64,000 bases of DNA, taken from Saprospiraceae bacterium (GTDB lineage: Bacteria > Bacteroidota > Bacteroidia > Chitinophagales > Saprospiraceae). The notes beneath the pieces were generated by a model, which saw nothing but the letters and a program-made list of their open reading frames with translations, made no database searches and was not told where the DNA came from. The position numbers and the translations under genes are program-made. Shown here in pieces: positions 16,864 to 24,455 of the stretch (its first letter is position 1; each line of letters starts with the position of its first letter). The stretch is taken from positions 62,001 to 126,000 of the forward strand of contig JANQLV010000029.1 of NCBI GenBank assembly GCA_028280415.1. The letters are read 5' to 3'.

Positions 16864-17229
16864 TTATGGCCTGAAAGCAGGCGTATCAAGAACATCATTT
16901 ATATTGTCCTCTTTGGTAAGATCAGGCAGATTTTCCTGGACTTGTTTTGCCTGATATTCTTCTATCTGCTTTTCAATATCGTCAGGAAGTTCAAATGCTT
17001 CTTTTTTAATTTGAAACTCCTTTATGTCTTGACCGAATAGATAGCCACCATAGGTTAAAAGACATAGAACGGAAGCTGTAAGTATAGGTTTTTCAGAATA
17101 AGAAGACAATTTGTAAATCAAATAAGGTAGTCCTGGTACGAGAATTAAAGAATTAAATCCTTGAGTTGGATATTCCTTGAAAAACTCTCTTGCATTTTTT
17201 ACTGCATTTTTAAATCGGTCTTTAAGCAT
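16864..17229 (-). CDS. Small membrane protein
   Basis: A 121-aa protein from the ATG at 17227-17229. A longer frame to 17334 would run into the divergent gene, so I chose this start. There are two hydrophobic stretches (about 26-41 and 47-61), then an acidic helical tail (DDIEKQIEEYQAK). It ends 6 bases from the convergent membrane-protein gene. The function is unknown. Confidence 0.55.
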   Translation of the reverse strand: MLKDRFKNAVKNAREFFKEYPTQGFNSLILVPGLPYLIYKLSSYSEKPILTASVLCLLTYGGYLFGQDIKEFQIKKEAFELPDDIEKQIEEYQAKQVQENLPDLTKEDNINDVLDTPAFRP

Positions 17230-17275
17230 GACGCGATATATAACATATTCCAAAACTCTTGTAAAATTTTTTATT

Positions 17276-19600
17276 ATGGATATATGGGTTAAACTTTCAA
17301 AACTTCCAAAATCACTCAAAGGAAAAGGAAACACTCAAAAAACTGCTTTCGGATTAGCTTTGTTTTTAATCATTATTGGAGTGTTTGTATGTGAATTTCG
17401 AGGAAATGACGGAAAACAGATTGCCACTGTAGAAGAACCTACACCGCCATCAACAAGCCAAACTTTTACACCAGGTATCAATCAAGATTATGAGATATCA
17501 CAAGGCTCTTATAGAAAGGAAAATTATTTTAAGCCAGATGGTAGCCTGATCTATACAGAAAGGGTAATTTCTCACCATGATAAAGTATATCCCATGTATG
17601 ACTTATGGGGTGTAGAGTGGATGGGCTTTAATTTACGTTATCCTAGTAAAGATTCCTGGTGTTATGAAATAGAAAATAGCAGAGGAAGGATTAAAGAATT
17701 TTGTGAATTGGGGCGTCTTTACACTCATGAAGCTTGTATGAATGCTTGTAAAGCATTAGGACTGGAATGTCCAAAATTTGGGCATTGGAAGGATCTCTTG
17801 AATACTATTGCCCCACCAGGTCTTGGTAAGGATGGCAAGCATGGCTTTGATCGTGTAGCGGCCTACGGACTTTTGACTGATCCTGATTCTGATAGATTTC
17901 CTTTGTCTTTTTCTTTAAGTGGTTATGGACGTTATGATTATTTATATGACACTAAGAAATTTGATGATTTTAATGAAGTTGGGCGCTACTGGACTTCTGA
18001 TTATTATGCAAATGGTGGAACACATAAATACCCTATTCTTTTCGAATTTAACAGTGATGTAACCGTGAAACGTTATTTTACAGATAAAGCAGGAGACCTT
18101 GCCCATTGCAGGTGCATAAATGATAAAAGACCGCGTGAATACCAGCCAGAAGCTTGGCATGTTGTTGGGCTTCCAAATCTTCAAAGATACCCGCTTAGTG
18201 CTGCTCGGACTCAAATTCAAATACATAATTTTACTACAGGAAATATCTTTCCTGATTCAACATTATCCAATTTTGATGATTACGAGGATGCTTATGTTTA
18301 CAAACAAGAACCGGCATTTAACCCTGAACGGCGCAAACCTTTTAATGCAGGAAAACCAATCGACTTATTCATAACCAAAAATAAACCAGGAGAGCTTACA
18401 AAAATTCCTGATTTTACACAAAGCTATAGAGCTTATCTAGACGAACACCATGGTGAGCTCAAAAACCAAACAGGGATTTTGCATATAGCGAAAGACAGCC
18501 TTACAAACCTTGGGTTCAAGGCTAAAGTTGTTCGTGATAAAGCTGTACAAGATAATATCAACATAAGGATAGTCAAACAAAACCCTGCACCGGGGAATTT
18601 TGTGGGTAAAGGATCAACTGTAGAACTATATGTTGATTATTATCCTGTTCTTTCGGCTTCGCGTTTTAATGTTGTCGGCAAACCGGCAATTAAATCCATG
18701 AAAGAATTAAACCAATTTTTTCTCTGTTATATAGAAGTACTTAAAGATGCAACAGATGCAAATATTCCTTCTGATGAATTATTTGTTTATGCGCAATCTC
18801 CTAATAGTGAACGCTCTGAGGTGTTTAAGGAAAATCAAAGAATTATACTATATGCAGCAGGTCAAAAGGTTGAAATGTCGGACATACGTGGAAGGAGGCC
18901 GAGCCTTTCTCAACTAAGATCACTACTTGAAGATCGAGGCATAGGTATTAGACAAATCCTGCCTTTTACACCTTCCAGTAAAGCAATAATTGAAAGCGGC
19001 AATTATAGTGAACATAGTGTAATCGTTGAGAGGGTTATATATCCCCAAAGTTTACCAGGAGGTGAGCCAGAATGGTATGGACAATGGAAACACCGGACTT
19101 ATTTGATGAAAGGGCAAAAAATTGATGTAGAGGTATCAACTAATGCTTACAATTCATATCAAGTGGTCAATAAATCTCCCAAAGAAGAAGTTGAGAAAGA
19201 ACACACGGTCAAGAAAGATTATTATGAAGAGCATGAGTTACTTTGGAAGCCTCAAATGTGGGCTATTAATAAATGTTTTTTTGATGTAGATGATCCTGAT
19301 CGTATAACAAAAGAAAAAAAATGTGCAGATAAAAAAATGATGAGATTCATTAAGCGCAAATTAAAATACCCTAAAGACGCTAAAAAGAATGATATCAAAG
19401 GAACCGTAAGAGTTTCCTTTATCGTCGAAAAAAGTGGTATAATCACTAATATCAATATCGAAAAAGGCTTAGGTTATGGGTGTGATAAAGAAGCGGTGCG
19501 TGTCATCAAAAAACTGCCAGATTTTCGAGCTGGAGGTCTAGAATCAACCTACGATTATGTACGATCAAAAATGTATGTAAATGTACCTTTTTATAGATGA
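17276..19600 (+). CDS. FISUMP-PASTA-TonB_C membrane-anchored protein
   Basis: A 774-aa protein using the ATG at 17276, 46 bases from the divergent gene; an ATG at 17177 would overlap that gene. One membrane anchor lies at about 24-41 (FGLALFLIIIGVFV). Residues about 109-283 fit a Fibrobacter-succinogenes major paralogous (FISUMP) domain: WGVEWMGFNLR, GRLYTHEACMNACKALG, RYWTSDYY and the closing CRCIND. One clear PASTA-like repeat follows at about 397-453 (LGFKAKVVRDKA, QNPAPGNFVGKGSTVEL), with weaker PASTA-like segments after it. The last 90 residues are a TonB C-terminal domain (KLKYPKDAKKNDIKGTVRVSF). It probably binds envelope ligands in the periplasm. Confidence 0.75.
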   Translation: MDIWVKLSKLPKSLKGKGNTQKTAFGLALFLIIIGVFVCEFRGNDGKQIATVEEPTPPSTSQTFTPGINQDYEISQGSYRKENYFKPDGSLIYTERVISHHDKVYPMYDLWGVEWMGFNLRYPSKDSWCYEIENSRGRIKEFCELGRLYTHEACMNACKALGLECPKFGHWKDLLNTIAPPGLGKDGKHGFDRVAAYGLLTDPDSDRFPLSFSLSGYGRYDYLYDTKKFDDFNEVGRYWTSDYYANGGTHKYPILFEFNSDVTVKRYFTDKAGDLAHCRCINDKRPREYQPEAWHVVGLPNLQRYPLSAARTQIQIHNFTTGNIFPDSTLSNFDDYEDAYVYKQEPAFNPERRKPFNAGKPIDLFITKNKPGELTKIPDFTQSYRAYLDEHHGELKNQTGILHIAKDSLTNLGFKAKVVRDKAVQDNINIRIVKQNPAPGNFVGKGSTVELYVDYYPVLSASRFNVVGKPAIKSMKELNQFFLCYIEVLKDATDANIPSDELFVYAQSPNSERSEVFKENQRIILYAAGQKVEMSDIRGRRPSLSQLRSLLEDRGIGIRQILPFTPSSKAIIESGNYSEHSVIVERVIYPQSLPGGEPEWYGQWKHRTYLMKGQKIDVEVSTNAYNSYQVVNKSPKEEVEKEHTVKKDYYEEHELLWKPQMWAINKCFFDVDDPDRITKEKKCADKKMMRFIKRKLKYPKDAKKNDIKGTVRVSFIVEKSGIITNINIEKGLGYGCDKEAVRVIKKLPDFRAGGLESTYDYVRSKMYVNVPFYR

Positions 19601-19763
19601 GTTTCTTTTCATAAGATACATTATCACTTTAAAATTACTTACATGTAAAAACAATAAATCATAAACTATTTGTTTTATGACTACCCTGTATTTTATTTGG
19701 ATTTTTGTGGATGATTTAAATCATCAGTTGAGAATATAAAGCAAATCAACTTATGATCATCGT
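19601..19763. other. AT-rich intergenic DNA
   Basis: Nothing beyond probable promoter DNA for the small frame at 19764 is visible. A further 160 bases at 19896-20054 are equally featureless. Confidence 0.3.
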
Positions 19764-19895
19764 ATGGAAAAATTCTTTTTCTCATTCTTTTATTCGTTTA
19801 CAACTATTCTTGTCTATAAACAAATTGGTATATACGGCGTGATTTCACTTTTTTCTATTTGCGTGATAATCGCTATTGTTTTGGGACTATACTAG
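19764..19895 (+). CDS. Small hydrophobic protein (43 aa)
   Basis: A frame from ATG 19764 to TAG 19893-19895. Two hydrophobic segments (FFFSFFYSFTTILVY, then ISLFSICVIIAIVLGLY) could form membrane helices joined by a short loop. There is no ribosome-binding site. It is supported only by consistent hydrophobicity and by lying in an otherwise empty 450-base gap. Confidence 0.35.
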   Translation: MEKFFFSFFYSFTTILVYKQIGIYGVISLFSICVIIAIVLGLY

Positions 19896-20054
19896 GTCTT
19901 AAAAAATTATTTTAATAAGCTTTTTAATAGCAACTTATATTACATGTGATTTATTCATTTAACTGACTATGAAGGAAAAAAGCACTAGTGACTCAATTCA
20001 AGTTATTTAGTAAAAAAATCTTTGCTGAAAAAAATAATCTGATAGAATTAGCTT

Positions 20055-20291
20055 ATGAATGAAAAAAAGAACCTTAGTAGTAAAGATTTTGAAAAACTTA
20101 TGATCAATTGTCTCGAAGCTTGGGAAAACGTTGAACGTGTTGAGATTGTCGTTAAGGATAGTGAATTTGAAGGTATAGATGTTAGTACTGTAAAGAGTAA
20201 TGTCAAATTTACTAAAGCTAATATTAAAGAAATTTATACAACCTTATTTCTTATTGATGAAAATGAATCTAAAAATGAACAAAGTAATTAG
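20055..20291 (+). CDS. Small hypothetical protein (78 aa)
   Basis: A soluble, charged 78-aa protein with a helix-strand-helix look (FEKLMINCLEAWENVERVEIVVKD). No known family. It lies upstream of a coiled-coil gene on the same strand, 180 bases apart. Confidence 0.5.
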   Translation: MNEKKNLSSKDFEKLMINCLEAWENVERVEIVVKDSEFEGIDVSTVKSNVKFTKANIKEIYTTLFLIDENESKNEQSN

Positions 20292-20473
20292 GATAAATAA
20301 TATCTACTAAAAGATTAAATACAATTTTTTTTAATTTTCTCTATATCTAAAGATTCTCCGAAATTATAAATTTCATTTTCCATTACCTTGTAAAATATAT
20401 TTATTTCTTTACCATTCCTTAATCTTGTTTATGTTAATATATAAGCATTATTAATTGAAATAGATGTTGAGAA

Positions 20474-21388
20474 ATGCCATTAGTCTTAGCCAATCAATTC
20501 AATACTGCTTCGAGGTTAAAAAAAATAGACTTCGATAATGACGTAAATATTCTTATGGGAGGCATTGGAATTACGCCACGTATAACTCAACATTCTGAGT
20601 TAATCCAACAACGTACTTTCTTAGAGAAAAAACACAAAGACTTCATCAATTATCTATTGGATATTACCCAACGGGAAATGCTTGAAAAATTTAAGCAAGC
20701 ACAGAAAGATGTTCTTATTGCTATAAATACTATAAATCAAATAATTAAAAATGCTGATGAACAGATTCAAATGATCCAAGATAATTTACAGAATATGACA
20801 CGCAGGCATAGAGATTTGAATGATGCTATTGAAGCTAGATATTTTGAAAAAGAGGAGAATGGTAATTACAAAATTAAGGCTATAATGGATACTCTCGAAG
20901 CCTATAAACAACGCACAGGAAAAAATCTACCTGATGATATAACTCTTAAAATGTTAATCCTGATTTTAAAAGCGCAGCAAAATTTTGAACAGAGCGAGAT
21001 TGTTCCAGCACTTGAAAATAATCTCGTGCAACTCGATAGTTTCAGAAATAGAGTATATGACCAAAAAGAAACTCTTGAAGAAGAAAATGAACGAGTAAAA
21101 AATGCTCTAAATGCTATTCATGCTAGCACCTCATTAACTGATGAAGGACGACGGATAAGAAAAGCTGAAATTTTAGAACAAGCTTCTACAGTTGCATTAG
21201 ATGCGCAAATGGCTGCGCAAGATTCAGAGGTGGAATATGAACAGCTTATTACAGAATTACAAGAAAAAAGCAGCCTTGCTAAGGATGTTACTTACATTGA
21301 ACAAAGCAACAATGAAACCATAGAACTTAATCAGTCCGCACTAGAAGAACTTCAAGAAATTAAACCGTTTTTTTCTCCTATGCCTTAA
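20474..21388 (+). CDS. Long coiled-coil protein
   Basis: A 304-aa protein, almost wholly helical from about residue 45 to 295, with Gln/Glu/Lys heptads and no signal peptide or membrane segment. No domain is recognised. It is followed 45 bases later by a DUF1640-like coiled-coil membrane protein on the same strand, so the two may assemble together. A short segment (about 215-240) weakly resembles the protein at 10016-10588. Confidence 0.6.
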   Translation: MPLVLANQFNTASRLKKIDFDNDVNILMGGIGITPRITQHSELIQQRTFLEKKHKDFINYLLDITQREMLEKFKQAQKDVLIAINTINQIIKNADEQIQMIQDNLQNMTRRHRDLNDAIEARYFEKEENGNYKIKAIMDTLEAYKQRTGKNLPDDITLKMLILILKAQQNFEQSEIVPALENNLVQLDSFRNRVYDQKETLEEENERVKNALNAIHASTSLTDEGRRIRKAEILEQASTVALDAQMAAQDSEVEYEQLITELQEKSSLAKDVTYIEQSNNETIELNQSALEELQEIKPFFSPMP

Positions 21389-21433
21389 AGTGAATTATTG
21401 AAAGCAAAATGTAAATAGTATATACTGATAGAT

Positions 21434-21763
21434 ATGAACTTTGCGACACTACATTTTGATACTTATAAAGTTGTAACCTTGCTTAAAGAGCGTGGTTTTA
21501 CTAAAAAACAAGCTGAAGGTATTATAGAGGCTGTACAAGAGGTTACTATATCTGGTGTCGCTACAAAAGAAGACCTGCATAAAGTTGAGACTGCGTTGCG
21601 CTCAGAAATAACTAAAGTTGAAGCTAACTTACGTTCAGAAATACACGACATGGAAACCCGTTTAAGAGATAAATTATCTGGCAGTCTTAAATTCCAGATA
21701 ATCCAGACAATAACGATTGTTGGCGTTATGGTCGCACTTTTCAGTTTAACCTTAATGTCCTAA
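21434..21763 (+). CDS. DUF1640-like coiled-coil membrane protein
   Basis: A 109-aa protein with the layout of DUF1640 (CCDC90-like) proteins. An N-terminal helix pair (FDTYKVVTLLKERGFTKKQAEGI) is followed by a coiled coil with repeated LRSEI units (about 45-82) and a C-terminal membrane helix (about 89-107). Such proteins are membrane-anchored trimers of uncertain function. It overlaps the convergent next gene by 4 bases. Confidence 0.7.
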   Translation: MNFATLHFDTYKVVTLLKERGFTKKQAEGIIEAVQEVTISGVATKEDLHKVETALRSEITKVEANLRSEIHDMETRLRDKLSGSLKFQIIQTITIVGVMVALFSLTLMS

Positions 21764-22305
21764 TTTTTAGCAGTAAATAGACGAGGGTTAGCTTCTTTGT
21801 ACATTTCTAGTAAGTCGGAAAAGACCTTTTTATGCTCGGTGAGCAGGTAATGAAGGCTGACACTTCCGTTTGAAAGATTCCCATTATATACTTTTGCACC
21901 AACATAGATTAAGGCAATTGCCCCCTGCCCTTCAGGGTGAGTATTATCTAAAATAACCTTTACAGGAAACCCATAAGCCTTAAAATATTTCTTCACTGTT
22001 GATACCCATTCATTTGGGGCTACCTCATTGTCTTTGCCAATAATGAGATAAACACCTACGGTTTTATTATTGGGTACACTTGAAGCATTAATGACCGCTT
22101 TAACGTTTTTTAAGCTCTCAAGCTTTTCATCAGCTTGATTGATGATGTCGTTCATCCTATTCAGCGCATCGGTAATCTGAGCTTGTTTCCCAATGATTTT
22201 ACTGTCTATATCATCCTGTCCCCAACTTTTATATGGGAAACTAAAAACAATTATTAAGACTAAATAAAAGGCGTTATGGATGGAGAATAATCTTCGGGTT
22301 TTCAT
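21760..22305 (-). CDS. Secreted hypothetical protein
   Basis: A 181-aa protein with a signal peptide (about 1-29, ending KSWGQ), a short helical region (35-70) and a mixed alpha/beta domain (about 80-165, VGVYLIIGKDNEVAPNEW). No family is recognised. Its 3' end overlaps the DUF1640-like gene on the other strand by 4 bases. Confidence 0.6.
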   Translation of the reverse strand: MKTRRLFSIHNAFYLVLIIVFSFPYKSWGQDDIDSKIIGKQAQITDALNRMNDIINQADEKLESLKNVKAVINASSVPNNKTVGVYLIIGKDNEVAPNEWVSTVKKYFKAYGFPVKVILDNTHPEGQGAIALIYVGAKVYNGNLSNGSVSLHYLLTEHKKVFSDLLEMYKEANPRLFTAKN

Positions 22306-22530
22306 GGCAATATGATTTGGCCGAAAATTATATATAGTATGCCATCCCCTAATTTTACGAAAAATTTAATCATAGGAGGTATCAACTATTTCTTTGCTGA
22401 TAATGCTTAAATCGTACCCCTTAATGGACTTCACAAGATTCATAGACGGTATAGGGATGAAAAAGTGGGTTCCGTTCACTTGCTGGATTCTTTAGTAAAT
22501 TGCTGTCATGTTGGTTATAGAATCTCATTA
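22306..22530. other. Intergenic DNA, nothing recognised
   Basis: Contains the promoter side of the leftward secreted-protein gene. No repeats or frames stand out. Confidence 0.3.
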
Positions 22531-22533
22531 CAA

Positions 22534-22573
22534 AAAAAACAGCCTTTGAGTTTCCTAAACTCAAAGGCTGAAA
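22534..22573 (-). terminator. Strong terminator of the 45-aa gene
   Basis: Perfect 14-base arms CAGCCTTTGAGTTT / AAACTCAAAGGCTG with a three-base loop. The + strand has a run of A on its left, which is a U-tract for leftward transcripts. It lies about 55 bases downstream of the small minus-strand gene. Confidence 0.85.
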
Positions 22574-22625
22574 ACCACCTACTCCATAAATAAAGTTGAT
22601 GATATAAATTTCATCTATAATTATT

Positions 22626-22763
22626 CTACATCGAAAACCTTAAGATGAAATAAACTATCCCTATAGTGAAATAGAGGATTCCTACTAAGTGGTAAAGTAG
22701 TCTAATTTGCTCACTTTCTGGCAATTGTGGGGGCTTCTCCCTTTTAAAAACAGCATCATTCAT
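22626..22763 (-). CDS. Small membrane protein (45 aa)
   Basis: A frame from ATG 22761-22763 to TAG 22626-22628. The N-terminal 20 residues are polar (FKREKPPQLPESEQ), then one membrane helix (about 23-43, LLYHLVGILYFTIGIVYFIL). A perfect rho-independent terminator follows in the same direction, which is good evidence for a transcribed gene. No family is recognised. Confidence 0.6.
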   Translation of the reverse strand: MNDAVFKREKPPQLPESEQIRLLYHLVGILYFTIGIVYFILRFSM

Positions 22764-22855
22764 AAGAATTGTGTTTTAAGTTTAAAAAAATAGGTGAAGT
22801 AAAAGACAAGAAATTCAATCTAGCAAATGAAAGTATACTTCTAGTTTTTTTGCGT

Positions 22856-22990
22856 AACTTTGAAAGAGTATACAGTCATAGTACGAATATGACTGCATAT
22901 TCAATCGCTGAATTTTAACCTGTGACTTTTAACTTCTGTTATCACCTTAAAGTTACTAAATTAAATTCAGCGATTTTGTTTTTCAAAGTT
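22856..22990. other. Second cloverleaf-like inverted-repeat structure
   Basis: The outer stem pairs AACTTTGAAA (22856-22865) with TTTCAAAGTT (22981-22990). Inside are hairpin CAGTCATA/TATGACTG (22873-22895) and a long arm AATCGCTGAATTT (22903-22915)/AAATTCAGCGATT (22963-22975), which itself contains GTGACTTTTAA (22922-22932) pairing with TTAAAGTTAC (22947-22956). No frame covers it. It resembles the 7023-7138 element in architecture, not in sequence. Confidence 0.6.
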
Positions 22991-23600
22991 TATCCTACAC
23001 TCGCTTTTAGGGAAGAGATATAGCTTATAAAGAGGTGATACGGTTATTAAATAGGATTTACGTTGCTAAAATGTATACTGTGTAATAGAGTTACCAATGC
23101 CAGCTTTGTTTTCTTCTTTGCCAATATTACCATTCATGATAAGGTTCTTTGCGCCATTGATAACATAATAGTAACCTTTTTGTATACTAGTTCTTTGTTA
23201 GTTTATAGTATTAGAGCCCCCTTCTCATTCAGTTAGAGTGTTTAATATCTAATAGATTAGAATTACCCTTTTGATAGATTAATATTGAATAATTGAGGAT
23301 TCGATTGGTTACTAAACAGGGGTATTGGTTTACTTTTATCGGCAAGCAAAATTGTCATATGCAGCTAGTTAGCCGTATCCTCTGTATATAATGTCACTAC
23401 TTATATTGGAAATTAGAGACCACCTCTATTGTGTTGTTCACGGTTATGTTAAGTGCATAGTGCTTTGTCTTAGCAGAACTATTTAACAATTAGGCTCTAT
23501 TGGATATTAATAATAGAAATGTCCATTTTTTGAAAACCCAATCTCTCCCTGTTATTGCAAGGCAATGTTTTGACCGTTTATTTTCTTTTAGGCGGCATTA
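22991..23600. other. Non-coding AT-rich DNA before the recombinase
   Basis: No frame of useful length and no repeat family seen. Within a mobile region this could hold accessory recombination sites. Confidence 0.3.
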
Positions 23601-23604
23601 TTTA

Positions 23605-23630
23605 TTAGACGTTTCTATCAAAACGTCCAA
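23605..23630. repeat. Inverted repeat with 6-base spacer: candidate recombination core site
   Basis: GACGTTT (23608-23614), spacer ctatca, AAACGTC (23621-23627). Extending three bases each way keeps 9 of 10 positions complementary. Ten-base arms around six bases match the geometry of XerCD/tyrosine-recombinase core sites. It is 220 bases before the recombinase gene. Confidence 0.45.
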
Positions 23631-23846
23631 TATGCAAAAAACGACTTTTATTTCTTCAGCATTATAAGCGATTTCACCCTTAAAAAATGACTCCTATATC
23701 TTAGAGGTATGAAGCCAAGTACAAAGAGTAAGAGAAAATTAACTCTTAGATTGAACTTTTAATCAATTTTACTTGCCAAAGTGTCCGAGAATATATAATA
23801 GTAGGACAGTTATGTATGCCAACTAAAAGAAGGAAATATAAATCTC

Positions 23847-24437
23847 ATGGCATATCATTTTAAACTTTCCCTTTTTGACAATCAGGGGCAAAGAAAATAC
23901 CTAAATCAAGAAGAACGCAGACGATTTTATCAAGCTGCTAATATTCAAGAGCGACAAGATATTAGACTCTTCTGTTTATTATTGTTTTTTACTGGAGCGC
24001 GAATAAGCGAGATTGTAAATCTCAATAATACAAGTATCGACTTTTCTAATAAGTCAGTAATTATTCAAACATTAAAGCGACGGCGAAAAGATGTTTTCAG
24101 GCAAATTCCTCTTCCCGACTTTTTGCTTGATGAACTAAAAGAGTATGTAGCCAAACTAGATACACAAAGTTTCAGAGTGAAAGATTCGATCTGGAAATTT
24201 TCCACGAGATCAGCTTCTCGTTACATTAAATCCGTTATGAATGAAGCAGGAATTAAAGGTGTGAAATCTTCTGCATTGGGATTAAGACATGGTTTTGCTA
24301 TACATGCTGTAACAGTATTACCAATAACTAAAGTCCAAAAATACTTAGGTCACGCATATTTGCAGACTACAGCCATATATGTAGATATTTGTGGAATGGA
24401 AGAGAGAGAATTGGTTAAAAAGCTTTGGACTATATAA
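23847..24437 (+). CDS. Short tyrosine recombinase, plasmid type
   Basis: A 196-aa catalytic domain with nearly no N-terminal arm/core-binding domain. Active-site residues are R52 (TGARISE), K77, R147 (GLRHGF), H169 (YLGHA) and the nucleophile Y178 (AIYVD). The first His of the H-x-x-R box is Leu144; plasmid-borne relatives with a GLRHG box also vary here. It probably resolves multimers or integrates the element. An AAGGAA lies upstream of the ATG. It converges on hamB with a 19-base gap. Confidence 0.85.
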   Translation: MAYHFKLSLFDNQGQRKYLNQEERRRFYQAANIQERQDIRLFCLLLFFTGARISEIVNLNNTSIDFSNKSVIIQTLKRRRKDVFRQIPLPDFLLDELKEYVAKLDTQSFRVKDSIWKFSTRSASRYIKSVMNEAGIKGVKSSALGLRHGFAIHAVTVLPITKVQKYLGHAYLQTTAIYVDICGMEERELVKKLWTI

Positions 24438-24455
24438 AATCCTACTTACTGTAAG

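Noticed and set aside
16864-17334. Longer start for the small membrane protein (to 17334)
   Set aside because: It would overlap the start of the divergent FISUMP-PASTA gene; the ATG at 17229 gives a normal 46-base divergent gap.
22856-22990. Integron attC site
   Set aside because: Outer ends do not fit RYYYAAC/GTTRRRY core sites, and the recombinase lacks the integron-integrase extra domain.
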